DNA from: Deltaproteobacteria bacterium
GTDB taxonomy: Bacteria; Myxococcota_A; UBA9042; DTJE01
Assembly (NCBI GenBank): GCA_016784945.1
Contig: JADHTP010000027.1
Location: 1 to 19,295, forward strand
Length of the DNA: 19,295 nucleotides
Reading direction: 5' to 3'
In this document: piece after piece, positions 1 to 7,109 of the stretch
Numbering within the stretch: position 1 is the stretch's first letter
How the letters are laid out: each line of letters opens with the position of its first letter
The notes under the pieces: model-generated
Databases searched by the model: none
The model's input: the letters and a program-made list of their open reading frames with translations, nothing else
Told to the model about the DNA's origin: nothing
Translations under genes and position numbers: made by a program

Positions 1-163
1 CTGCAACTGGAAGTTGAAGACAGAGGCCTCCGGTAACATGACGCCGGACACGGCGGCGGTCATGGCCGAGGCCGGGGTCGACTTCGTGTCCGCCGGCGCC
101 CTGACCCATTCCGCTTCCTGGCTGGATTTTTCCCTGTACATGCGGCCCCTGGAGAGTGAATGA
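1..163 (+). CDS. nadC: Nicotinate-nucleotide pyrophosphorylase (carboxylating), C-terminal end, partial
   Basis: Only the last 53 codons are in the window; the reading frame enters at base 2 and stops with TGA at 161-163. The enzyme makes nicotinate mononucleotide from quinolinate and PRPP in de novo NAD synthesis, in the cytoplasm. The visible tail carries the family's C-terminal barrel signature: EASGNMT, then AEAGVDFVSAGALTHS, followed by a short LDFSLYM ending, as in NadC proteins. The stop overlaps the birA start in an ATGA arrangement, which implies translational coupling. The N-terminal domain and active-site residues lie outside the window, so completeness cannot be judged. Confidence 0.9.
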   Translation, partial: CNWKLKTEASGNMTPDTAAVMAEAGVDFVSAGALTHSASWLDFSLYMRPLESE

Positions 164-933
164 CCGGTGCGGATCCAGGGCGAATCGTCCAGCGGGCCCG
201 TTCCCTGACCGGGTTCCTGGGGCCTGCCCATATCCTGGACGTGGTGGGCAGCACCCAGGACGAGGCCGGTCGGCGGGCCGGCAACGGGGCGGAAGAGGGC
301 ACCCTGGTGGTGGCCCGGACCCAGTCGCAGGGGCGGGGCCGGTTGGGTCGCGAATGGTATTCGCCGCCGGGAACGGGTTTCTACGGGAGCGTCGTTCTCA
401 GACCCGGGGGGGACGTGACGCGGTGGCCGGCGATTTCGGTGCTTGCCGGCGCGGGCCTGGCCCGCGAGCTGGCATCGGCGGGGATCGCGGACGTGCGTCT
501 GAAATGGCCCAATGACTGCCTTATCGGGGGGCGCAAGGTGGCCGGGGTCCTGGCGGAGGCCCATCCGGACGGGGGATACGTGATCCTGGGCCTGGGCCTG
601 AACCTTTCTTTCGGCGGGGCGGCCCTGCCCCTGGACCGGATTCCCATGGCCACGGACCTCGCCACGCACCTGGCGGCGGAGGGGGACCTCGAAGAGACCT
701 GTGCACGTGCCCTGGCCGGCGCGGTCCAGGCTTATTCGGACAGCCTGCCGGGGCTCGTGGTGGAACGGGGTATGGTGGACTCGATCCTGTGGACCCGGGA
801 CGAGGTCGTCGTGGGCGGCGTGACGGGCCGTGTCAAGGGAATCCACTGGACGGGAGCGCTGGTCCTGGAAGGCGCAGACGGTGGGGCGCGGCTGGTCTCG
901 GACGGTGAGGTGAAGGATGCTGGCAGCGATTGA
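160..933 (+). CDS. birA: Biotin--[acetyl-CoA-carboxylase] ligase, without DNA-binding domain
   Basis: The 257-residue protein attaches biotin, via biotinyl-AMP, to the lysine of biotin carboxyl carrier proteins. Visible signatures are the biotin/adenylate loop GRGRLGREW (residues 58-66), KWPND (115-119) and GRKVAGVLAE (124-133); K126 corresponds to the conserved biotin-contacting lysine of the family. A small beta-rich C-terminal domain follows (about 205-257). The N-terminal helix-turn-helix of E. coli BirA is absent: the catalytic domain begins almost at the start codon. It should therefore be a monofunctional (class I) ligase and not a repressor of biotin genes. The ATG overlaps the nadC stop, and the end overlaps coaX by 17 bp, so the three genes look like one operon. 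Confidence 0.93.
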   Translation: MTGADPGRIVQRARSLTGFLGPAHILDVVGSTQDEAGRRAGNGAEEGTLVVARTQSQGRGRLGREWYSPPGTGFYGSVVLRPGGDVTRWPAISVLAGAGLARELASAGIADVRLKWPNDCLIGGRKVAGVLAEAHPDGGYVILGLGLNLSFGGAALPLDRIPMATDLATHLAAEGDLEETCARALAGAVQAYSDSLPGLVVERGMVDSILWTRDEVVVGGVTGRVKGIHWTGALVLEGADGGARLVSDGEVKDAGSD

Positions 934-1681
934 CATCGGCAACACCAATATCGTGGTGGGGGTGTTCGACGGCGAGAAACTCGTGTCGGATTTCCGGGTG
1001 TCCACGCGGCACACGGCGACTTCCGACGAGTATGCCTTTCTCCTGGACGGCCTCTTCAGGATTTCCGGCGTGGATTTCGAAGGCATCGACGGCGCCTGCA
1101 TGTGCAGCGTGGTGCCGCCGCTCACCGAGGTATTCGAGACCCTGGTGGAGAGGTACTTCCATTGCCCCCTGGTGCAGGTGGGGCCCGGCATTCGAACAGG
1201 GATCTCCATTTCCTACGAGGCTCCCAAGGACGTGGGCGCCGACCGGGTGGTGAACGCCCTGGCCGCCAATGAGCGTTTCGGGACCGACGTGATCATCGTG
1301 GACTTCGGCACGGCCACCACCTTCGATGCGGTGACCGGGGCCGGCGAATACCTGGGGGGCGTCATCGTTCCCGGCGTCACCGTCAGCCTGGAGGCCCTGT
1401 TCGCCCGGACGGCCAAACTGCCCAGGGTGGAGATCACCCGGCCCGAGGGCGTCATCGGCCGCAGCACGGTCCACAGCATCCAGTCGGGGGCCTATTACGG
1501 TTACCTTTCGGTGGTGGACGGGCTGGTGGTCCGGATGAGGGAAGAGATGACCCCACCGGTCAAGGCACTGGCCACCGGAGGGCTGGCCTCCATGTTGTGT
1601 GCAGAGAGCCAGGTGATCGACGAAGTGGATCACAACCTCACCCTTCGGGGGCTTCGGCTCATATGGGAGAAGAACCGCTAA
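917..1681 (+). CDS. coaX: Type III pantothenate kinase
   Basis: The 254-residue cytoplasmic kinase catalyses the first step of coenzyme A synthesis, phosphorylating pantothenate. It shows the ASKHA-fold signatures of the CoaX family: the phosphate-binding DIGNTN (residues 6-11), GADRVVNA (107-114) with the pantothenate-site Asp109, and DFGTATTFDAV (129-139), followed by GGVIVPGV. Length is typical of CoaX. The ATG lies 17 bp inside the end of birA with a GAGGTGAAGG purine run just upstream, so the start is well supported. CoaX enzymes are generally insensitive to CoA feedback and poorly inhibited by pantothenate analogues (family knowledge). It is the last gene of the nadC-birA-coaX run; the structured repeat at 1714-1895 follows. 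Confidence 0.95.
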   Translation: MLAAIDIGNTNIVVGVFDGEKLVSDFRVSTRHTATSDEYAFLLDGLFRISGVDFEGIDGACMCSVVPPLTEVFETLVERYFHCPLVQVGPGIRTGISISYEAPKDVGADRVVNALAANERFGTDVIIVDFGTATTFDAVTGAGEYLGGVIVPGVTVSLEALFARTAKLPRVEITRPEGVIGRSTVHSIQSGAYYGYLSVVDGLVVRMREEMTPPVKALATGGLASMLCAESQVIDEVDHNLTLRGLRLIWEKNR

Positions 1682-1713
1682 TATGGCCATGAGGCCATGG
1701 GATGGCCGGCCCT

Positions 1714-1895
1714 GGGAGCCTGTCGGACATTGAGATCGTAGCGAGGTTTCGGATGCGCCCGTCAGGCAAGGAGCAGGAGCCCCGCAACGCCACAGGCGTA
1801 GCTGGAACCTACGTCGAGGACGTTTCGTGGAAAGCGACGCAGCATGTCGGGATGCAGTCGGAACCGCAGTAGATCGCAATGGGCGACAGGCTCCT
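1714..1895. repeat. Structured inverted-repeat element between convergent genes (MITE/REP-like or RNA-like)
   Basis: The outer 24 bases (1714-1737) pair with 1872-1895 at 20 of 24 positions. The complementarity continues inward in broken form: GGTTTCGGA-TGC-GCCCG on the left against the complement of CGGGATGCAGTCGGAACC on the right. Inside are smaller perfect hairpins, for example ACGCC/GGCGT around 1788-1800 and ACGTC/GACGT around 1811-1823. The element fills the gap between the coaX stop (1681) and the nicO-like stop (1898) and has no credible ORF. It could be a non-autonomous mobile repeat, a bidirectional transcription barrier, or a structured RNA. Copies elsewhere in the genome cannot be checked here. 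Confidence 0.6.
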
Positions 1896-1897
1896 GA

Positions 1898-2614
1898 CTA
1901 GATACCCAGAGTCACGACGGCCAGGCCCGACAGGGCCAGCGCGCCGCCCGCCAGGGCGTGGGAATACCGCTCGAGTGGACCCAGCCGGATAGCACCCAGC
2001 CCGAACCATAGCGCCGTCACGATGGCCGCCATGGTCAGCAGGGTGGTCAACCCGAAGACCGCGGTCACCAGGGCAAGCGCCGCCCAGCTGTGGGTGGCCG
2101 CCGGGAACATGAGCAGGGGGATCAGTGGTTCGCACGGACCCAGGACGAACACGATGAAGAGCAGCCAGACCGCCTTTTTCGAACCGGCCGCTTTTTCGTG
2201 GGGGTGGGCGTGGCCCTTCAGATGGGCATGTTCGTGGGAATGGCTGATCCCGTCATCGTGGACGTGGGGATGGACGTGCCGGCGTCCCTTGATGCCGCGC
2301 CAGAGGCCCCAGGTGCCGTAGGTCAGCCCGAATCCGATGAGCGCCCAGGTGGCGATGGGGGCCCGTGCCTCTTCGAGGGGCGTGACCGCCGCCACCGCAA
2401 GACCCGCCGCCACTCCCACCAGCCCGATGAGCACCGAGGACATCACGTGCCCCAGTCCGCAGGCCATGGTGACGGCCAGCGTCTTGCCCAGGGACCAGCG
2501 TCCGGCCCGGGCCAGGGCCGCAAAGGGCAGGTAGTGGTCCGGTCCCAGCGCCGTGTGGACGCTTCCCAGAAACATTGCGGTCAGGACCAGGGCGGTGATG
2601 GATTCGGTTGTCAT
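1898..2614 (-). CDS. NicO/RcnA-like nickel/cobalt transport membrane protein
   Basis: The 238-residue integral membrane protein has about six hydrophobic segments. Near the N-terminus is an HTALGPDH motif (H20, D26, H27), resembling the HxxxxDH metal-binding signature of NiCoT/NicO transporters, followed by GLGHVMSS (53-60). A cytoplasmic or periplasmic loop at 113-139 holds 11 histidines in 27 residues, as in RcnA-type exporters and related permeases. It therefore probably moves Ni2+, Co2+ or another transition metal across the inner membrane. Direction (uptake or efflux) cannot be read from sequence. It is the last gene of the minus-strand operon, starting 9 bp after the MOSC gene; GAGG lies only 2 bases before the ATG, unusually close. 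A UreH/HupE-like accessory role is an alternative. Confidence 0.75.
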   Translation of the reverse strand: MTTESITALVLTAMFLGSVHTALGPDHYLPFAALARAGRWSLGKTLAVTMACGLGHVMSSVLIGLVGVAAGLAVAAVTPLEEARAPIATWALIGFGLTYGTWGLWRGIKGRRHVHPHVHDDGISHSHEHAHLKGHAHPHEKAAGSKKAVWLLFIVFVLGPCEPLIPLLMFPAATHSWAALALVTAVFGLTTLLTMAAIVTALWFGLGAIRLGPLERYSHALAGGALALSGLAVVTLGI

Positions 2615-2623
2615 GGCCTCAGT

Positions 2624-3085
2624 CTAGCATGGAGCCGGGGCCGGTTCCCATCCCACCGAGGCCCCCGTGTGGACCTCCCCCCCGGTGATCACCCGGCAGA
2701 AGAGACCCTCCCTGGGCATGATGCAGTCCCCTGTGACGCGCCGTATTTCGCAGCCTTCGTGGCATTCCTTGCCGATCTCCACTACTTCCAGAACCACCCT
2801 TTCGTCGATGGTCAGACGGGTGCCAGGGGTGACGTGGGTCGGGTCGAGCCCCTTGATGACCAGGTTTTCACCGAACCGTCCCCCGCCCAGCGCGGAGCCG
2901 AAACGCGCCTCCATGCCATGGATGCTTTCCAGCGACAGCACGGAAACCTGGCGGGCTCCGGGGCCGGCGTGGGCATCCCCTTCAATTCCGTGATTGGACA
3001 CGAATAGTGCCCTGTCCACGGGGATTTTCACCTTCCCCTTTTCCAGCGACACGTTGATGTACCGGACAATGGCCATGGGACTCAT
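2624..3085 (-). CDS. MOSC-domain protein
   Basis: A 153-residue single-domain MOSC protein. MOSC domains (named for molybdenum cofactor sulfurase C-terminal) are thought to bind and deliver sulfur or handle molybdenum-cofactor species; the exact reaction of stand-alone members is unsettled. Visible signatures are GIEGDAHAG and RQVSVLS in the first half, FGENLVIKG in the middle, and GKECHEGCEI followed by CIMPREGLFCRVI with a GG turn near the end, including the conserved cysteines. The frame is open upstream to 3283, but that part overlaps moaA and encodes nothing MOSC-like. I chose ATG 3085, which overlaps the moaA stop as ATGA. An ATG at 3076, preceded by GGGGGATGAG, is a close alternative. 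Confidence 0.88.
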   Translation of the reverse strand: MSPMAIVRYINVSLEKGKVKIPVDRALFVSNHGIEGDAHAGPGARQVSVLSLESIHGMEARFGSALGGGRFGENLVIKGLDPTHVTPGTRLTIDERVVLEVVEIGKECHEGCEIRRVTGDCIMPREGLFCRVITGGEVHTGASVGWEPAPAPC

Positions 3086-4023
3086 CCCCCGATTCCCATC
3101 ATGGTCTGCACCACGCCGCCCTCCCGTCCGGAGGCGGCCTCCTTGTTGAAGATGATGGACTCCAGGGCTGCTTTGATGGCGGACCGATTCCCCTGACGTG
3201 CGGCCTCCCGGATGTCCACGCCTCCGCGGCTGAACAGGCAGGAACGAAGGAGGCCGGTGGACGACAGCCGGATCCGTCCGCAACCCTCGCAGAATCCACT
3301 GCTGGAAGGGGCGATGATCCCGATCCTGCCGGTGCTACCCTCCACGCGGAACAGGTTCGCAGAGCCCCTTCGTCCGTCGGGAACCAGGGACCACCGCGAC
3401 CCGATGGCTTCCTGCACGTCATCCAGAATGCCTTCCCTGACCCGCCCGGCGCCCCGGACACGCATGGCCCCGATGAAACGGACGTCCATGCCGCGTTCGA
3501 GTCCGAAGGCCGACAGGTCGAGCGCGTCACTGATCCGGAAGCCGGGCCAGCAGACGGCGTTCAGCTTGAGCCGAAGGCCGGCGTCCAGTGCCGACCGGAT
3601 GCCGGCAAGCACCCTGGGGAGCCCGTCGAATCCGCAGAGAGACCGGTACCTGTCGTGATCCAGGGTGTCGAGGCTGACGTTGAGCCGCCGAAACCGGGTG
3701 GCGATGATCCCCGGTATGTGACGCTCCAGCAGCGTTCCGTTGGTGGTCAGACCCAGGGTTGCGATCCCGTCGATCCCGGACAGCGCGGTCAGCAGGGTTC
3801 CCACGCCACGTCGCGCCAGTGGCTCTCCCCCGGTCACCCGGACCTTGGTCACGCCCAGTTCGGCGGCCATGGTGACGATCGCGGTGATTTCCTCGTAGGA
3901 CAGGAGGTCGGACCGGCCCGACATGACGCGGAGTCTGCCCGGGGCACAGTAGCTGCAGTTCAGGTTGCAGCGATCGGTCACCGAGACTCGAAGGTACCGA
4001 ACCACTTCATATCCCCAGTGCAA
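3082..4023 (-). CDS. moaA: GTP 3',8-cyclase (molybdenum cofactor biosynthesis protein A), divergent
   Basis: The 313-residue radical-SAM enzyme converts GTP to 3',8-cyclo-GTP, the first step of molybdopterin synthesis. The N-terminal 4Fe-4S site is CNLNCSYC (C19, C23, C26); RVTGGEPL and LTTNGTLL follow, then NVSLDTLD. The second cluster site is FCEGCGRIRLSSTG with a downstream SCLF cysteine. The C-terminus ends in the family's double glycine (IGG), which in MoaA is needed for activity. One departure: the usual RFIE-x-M stretch reads RFIGAM. The protein is slightly short for MoaA. Its start overlaps the upstream permease by 17 bp and its stop overlaps the MOSC gene. No moaC, moaD or moaE is in the window. 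Confidence 0.88.
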   Translation of the reverse strand: MHWGYEVVRYLRVSVTDRCNLNCSYCAPGRLRVMSGRSDLLSYEEITAIVTMAAELGVTKVRVTGGEPLARRGVGTLLTALSGIDGIATLGLTTNGTLLERHIPGIIATRFRRLNVSLDTLDHDRYRSLCGFDGLPRVLAGIRSALDAGLRLKLNAVCWPGFRISDALDLSAFGLERGMDVRFIGAMRVRGAGRVREGILDDVQEAIGSRWSLVPDGRRGSANLFRVEGSTGRIGIIAPSSSGFCEGCGRIRLSSTGLLRSCLFSRGGVDIREAARQGNRSAIKAALESIIFNKEAASGREGGVVQTMMGIGG

Positions 4024-4774
4024 CCAGCACGGCCCGCAGGCCCGCCACCAGGACGATGGTTGCCAGAACGCGCTTCAGGTTGGCCGCGGAAAGGCGGGTC
4101 TCCCCCACGTGGGACCCCACGAGACCGCCCAGCAGGACAGCGGCCGCCAGGGGCGCCAGCAGTCCCAGGGATATGGTACCCCTTATCCCCTGACCCACAA
4201 GGCCAAAGGCGGAGACCATCAGGACCAATAGGGAATTCATGGGTGCCGTTTCCCTGGGCCCGGCCCATCCCAGTAGAAGGATCAGGGGACCCAGGAACAC
4301 ACCACCGCCAATCCCCAGGAACCCGGACAGGAAACCTACGCCGAATCCCGCAGGCAAACCGAGGGCCCATATCATCAAGGCTGACGGGGCCTTCCGATTT
4401 TCCGTGGATGCGGTGACGAACATGGCGACGGCCGCCAGGGTCAGCATGATCCCCATGCTCCCCATGAAGAGGGATTTCGGAACGTCCACCATCCCGCCCA
4501 GGAAGGCGGCGGGCAGTGCGGGCAGCAGAAAAGGGAGGAACAGGCGCGGGTTGATCCGGCCCACCAGCCCGTACCGGGCCAGGGCCGTTGCCGTGACCAC
4601 GATGTTGAGTGCCTGTGACGTGGACGGCATGAATTCAAAGGGAACGGACAGCAGTGCCATGATGGCCAGGTAGCCCGATCCGCCGCCCAGACCCACCGAC
4701 GCGTAGGCCGCGGCCACCAGGAAGAAGGAGGGGATGAGGACCGCGAACAGGAGGGGATCGATGGGAATATCCAT
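4007..4774 (-). CDS. TauE/SafE (TSUP) family anion permease
   Basis: The 255-residue inner-membrane protein has about eight hydrophobic helices arranged as two related halves. This is typical of the TSUP/DUF81 family, which transports sulfite, sulfoacetate, thiosulfate or related organosulfur anions. The half-repeat signature shows as GLGGGSGYLA near residue 28 and again as SGFLGIGGGVFLGPL near 150. It is the first gene of the minus-strand operon (permease, moaA, MOSC, NicO-like). The ATG at 4774 is preceded by GGAG at about 8 bases. Family members do not reveal substrate from sequence; the MoaA/MOSC context makes a sulfur anion, or conceivably an oxyanion linked to a molybdoenzyme, plausible. 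Confidence 0.87.
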   Translation of the reverse strand: MDIPIDPLLFAVLIPSFFLVAAAYASVGLGGGSGYLAIMALLSVPFEFMPSTSQALNIVVTATALARYGLVGRINPRLFLPFLLPALPAAFLGGMVDVPKSLFMGSMGIMLTLAAVAMFVTASTENRKAPSALMIWALGLPAGFGVGFLSGFLGIGGGVFLGPLILLLGWAGPRETAPMNSLLVLMVSAFGLVGQGIRGTISLGLLAPLAAAVLLGGLVGSHVGETRLSAANLKRVLATIVLVAGLRAVLVALGI

Positions 4775-4849
4775 CAGGGGACTCCAGGGGACCGTCAGAT
4801 GCTAGCAGATTTCGTACGCCTTCTGCCTGTCAGTGGCCGTGGCCCTACC

Positions 4850-4877
4850 GATCCACGATCCACGATTGACGATCAAC
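4850..4877. repeat. Four tandem 7-mers, GATccAC-like
   Basis: Four consecutive heptamers read GATCCAC, GATCCAC, GATTGAC and GATCAAC. The first two are identical and the last two share the GAT..AC frame. They lie about 75 bp upstream of the permease start. They could be slippage products or a repeated binding site with a 7 bp period, which would not fall on one face of the helix. Confidence 0.75.
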
Positions 4878-4979
4878 GCCCAGCACCCCAGGGCAAACGC
4901 ATCTAATTCGTGGTCGTGGACGCTTTGGCCAACCTTTGTCAACATCGAGCCGTTCGTAAGCCAACATGTCAGCACCTTT

Positions 4980-5010
4980 CGTCCACGTTCACGAACACGT
5001 TCACGTTGTC
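4980..5010. repeat. Degenerate 6-mer tandem repeat (GTTCAC-like)
   Basis: Five hexamers in a row follow the pattern GTCCAC, GTTCAC, GAACAC, GTTCAC, GTTGTC after a leading C. The block also contains the inverted pair GTTC/GAAC. It lies about 130 bp upstream of the L,D-transpeptidase start. The function is unknown; it may be simple-sequence slippage. Confidence 0.65.
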
Positions 5011-5077
5011 TATCCGTCGTGCGTAGCTTCTGTTTCAACATTTTGATGCGTCTGCCCTGCCGTCCCTGTCGCCTTCT

Positions 5078-5106
5078 TTGATTAAGTATCTTGATTCTGC
5101 TACGGT
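5078..5106 (+). promoter_or_regulatory. Candidate sigma-70 promoter for the L,D-transpeptidase gene
   Basis: TTGATT at 5078-5083 and TACGGT at 5101-5106 are 17 bases apart, in a locally AT-rich stretch 35 bp before the GTG start. The -35 matches 4 of 6 consensus bases and the -10 is weak, so this is only a best guess. Confidence 0.3.
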
Positions 5107-5124
5107 TTTTGCCGTTTGAAGGCC

Positions 5125-5130
5125 GGGAGG
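5125..5130 (+). promoter_or_regulatory. Ribosome binding site deciding a GTG start
   Basis: GGGAGG lies 10 bases before GTG 5141 and 19 bases before the in-frame ATG at 5150. This favours the GTG start, which also adds a lysine to the signal peptide n-region. Confidence 0.6.
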
Positions 5131-5140
5131 ACCCGCACGC

Positions 5141-7072
5141 GTGAAGTCGATGGCAATCACCCTTTTCGCCATTATCGCCTTGTCGGCCTGCACCTCCGTT
5201 CGCTCTCCCCGCGATTCAAAAACCTCCCCCCGGTCCGAAACACCGGTCTATCCGGCCCTATCGCGTTCCGAGACGTTCCAGACCGTACAGGCCCTCTGGT
5301 TGCTTCGGAACAAGGCCCGGGACGACAGGCAAACCCGTCTCGGGGCCCGCCTGGCCAAAGAGCCCATGTTCAAGAAGGCCACGAAACTGACCCTGGAGAC
5401 CCGGGGCTGGGATTTCTTCTTTTCCACTCCCAGCGGGCCGGCGTCGGCCGTTGAACTGCTCGTCGAAGCCGTTCGGGACCTGCCCGGGCAGGGCATGACC
5501 ACGGTGAAATACCCGGTCGAGTCCGTTGAGGATGCATCCCTCGGTATGGCCGAACTGGCGGATCGATTGGCGCAGGCCCGGGTACGTCTGGAGGCGTCAA
5601 AGGCCTGGTCCCCTCTGCGTGGACTGGTCGAAAGCGACGCGCCGCCCACGGAATCTGCGATCCGGGGCCTGTTCGAAGCGGGACGGCTGGAGCGCCTGTC
5701 GTCCAAGGACCTGGGTGCCGTGGAAGAGGCATTCCGCCGGGTTCTGGAAAAGCAGCTGCAACTGGACGACATGCGGATCAACCTGGAGGTGGCCGCCTCG
5801 GTGGCCTTCTTCCGTTACGGCCTGGACATGAGGTTCCTCAAGATCGCCTCGCCATTCCAGGCGGACCAGGACCCCTCGCTGGCCGACATCACCCACCTGG
5901 ATGAACTGGTGCAGAGTTTCGAGGTGTTCGCCAGGGATCCCCGGGAAGGGCTGCGGGCCCTCAAGCCGTCCCACCCCTACTATGACGGCCTCGTGGCCGG
6001 GCTGGCCGCCTACCGGAAAATGGCCGAAGAGGGCGAGTTTCCCAAGGTACCCACCCGCGGCAAGTTCCGGAAGGGTTCCAAGGGCAAGAGGGTGCTGGCG
6101 CTCAAGACCCGGCTGGCGCGGGAGGGCTACTTCCAGGGCGACGTGACCTTCGACCGTTTCGACGAGGCCTTCGAAGACGCCGTCAAGGCCTATCAGGCGA
6201 CCCACGGATTCGAAATCACGGGCCATGTCGAGCATTGGATGCTGAGGTCCATCAACGTGCCCATCGAGCGACGGATCAACCAGATTGAACTGTCGTTGCA
6301 GCGCTGGCGGGAAAGCGCGGTCCGGGCCGACGAGGACATCTATATCCGGGTGAACATTCCCGAATTCATGATGGAGGTCTGGGACCAGGGCGAGCGGGTG
6401 CTGAAGCACCGCGTGGTCGTGGGCAACAACGTGTGGGACCGGGACCCTGACGGCGGGTGGGAGGGGCGGATCAACCGCACCAAGATATTCGAGGCCGAGA
6501 TCGAACAGGTCGTCCTCAATCCACGCTGGTACCTTCCCAAGCGAATCCGCCGCCTGGAGCTGGACTTCGAGATTCTCTCCCGGCCGGATTACTACCTGGA
6601 GCACAACTACAAGGTGGAGGTCCTGCCCGACGGTCGCGAAAAGGTCTACCAGGATTCCGGTGAACTGAACGCCCTTGGCGTGGTCAAGTTCGTGTTTCCC
6701 AACCACTTCGGCATCTTCATGCACGACACGCCCCACAAGAAGTTCTTCGAACGGGATATCCGCGCCTATTCCCACGGCTGCATCCGGCTGCAGGACCCCA
6801 TGGACGTGGCGTACTACCTTCTGAAACGCTGCAAGGGAATGGAAAAGGAAGACGTGGACAAGTTGCGCAAGACCGAGAAGGTCCGGGCCGTGAAGCTGGA
6901 CATCCCCGTTCCCGTCTTCGTTGAATACAATTCGGTCGGCGTGGACGACGATGGAAGGATGATGTTCTACTCGGACGTGTATCGATATGACAGGGACTTC
7001 TTCGCCGGCAAGATCCCCTATTCCGAAGAGGAACTCAATCTCCTCAAGAAGAAAATCCAGAGGCTCTACTGA
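5141..7072 (+). CDS. L,D-transpeptidase (YcbB/LdtD-like) lipoprotein
   Basis: The 643-residue protein is predicted to cross-link peptidoglycan stems (3-3 links) or attach proteins to peptidoglycan in the periplasm. A lipoprotein signal peptide ends in LSAC, with Cys17 as lipidation site; the +2 Thr is compatible with outer-membrane sorting. A long helical region follows (about 60-290). Next is a peptidoglycan-binding domain (about 302-356, KGSKGKRVLALKTRL...AVKAYQATHGF). Last comes the YkuD catalytic domain with FMHDTP and SHGCIRL, placing the nucleophile at Cys547. The layout and length match the long LdtD/YcbB class (about 615 residues in E. coli), but the lipoprotein signal is a difference. 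It starts with GTG and is followed closely by a small ORF and mtnA, perhaps in one transcript. Confidence 0.92.
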   Translation: MKSMAITLFAIIALSACTSVRSPRDSKTSPRSETPVYPALSRSETFQTVQALWLLRNKARDDRQTRLGARLAKEPMFKKATKLTLETRGWDFFFSTPSGPASAVELLVEAVRDLPGQGMTTVKYPVESVEDASLGMAELADRLAQARVRLEASKAWSPLRGLVESDAPPTESAIRGLFEAGRLERLSSKDLGAVEEAFRRVLEKQLQLDDMRINLEVAASVAFFRYGLDMRFLKIASPFQADQDPSLADITHLDELVQSFEVFARDPREGLRALKPSHPYYDGLVAGLAAYRKMAEEGEFPKVPTRGKFRKGSKGKRVLALKTRLAREGYFQGDVTFDRFDEAFEDAVKAYQATHGFEITGHVEHWMLRSINVPIERRINQIELSLQRWRESAVRADEDIYIRVNIPEFMMEVWDQGERVLKHRVVVGNNVWDRDPDGGWEGRINRTKIFEAEIEQVVLNPRWYLPKRIRRLELDFEILSRPDYYLEHNYKVEVLPDGREKVYQDSGELNALGVVKFVFPNHFGIFMHDTPHKKFFERDIRAYSHGCIRLQDPMDVAYYLLKRCKGMEKEDVDKLRKTEKVRAVKLDIPVPVFVEYNSVGVDDDGRMMFYSDVYRYDRDFFAGKIPYSEEELNLLKKKIQRLY

Positions 7073-7109
7073 ACCCGCATGCACCCTGATGCCTCCTCGG
7101 GAGGTGTCG

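Larger units (their letters stand above)
4775..5140. other. Divergent intergenic region, lower GC, no convincing gene
   Basis: This 366 bp stretch separates the minus-strand permease operon from the plus-strand L,D-transpeptidase gene, so it must carry promoters for both directions. It is visibly less GC-rich than its surroundings. It contains two short tandem repeats (4850-4877 and 4980-5010) and a candidate sigma-70 promoter (5078-5106). A minus-strand ORF (4802-5041) is not accepted as a gene: it lacks a ribosome binding site and its Arg-rich part is just the hexamer repeat. Confidence 0.7.

Noticed and set aside
833..1879. 348-codon minus-strand ORF opposite coaX
   Set aside because: It is antisense to coaX and part of the inverted-repeat element and has no motif.
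2090..3007. 305-codon plus-strand ORF across the NicO-like and MOSC genes
   Set aside because: The minus-strand genes show clear membrane segments and MOSC motifs; the plus-strand translation is low-complexity.
3086..3283. N-terminal extension of the MOSC gene
   Set aside because: These codons overlap moaA in another frame and encode Arg/Gly-rich sequence unlike MOSC proteins; the ATGA start at 3085 is better.
4850..5010. CRISPR-like array
   Set aside because: Units are 6-7 bp without spacers, and there are no cas genes nearby.
4802..5041. 79-codon minus-strand ORF in the divergent intergenic region
   Set aside because: It has no ribosome binding site, its Arg-rich part is the hexamer repeat, and no family is recognised.
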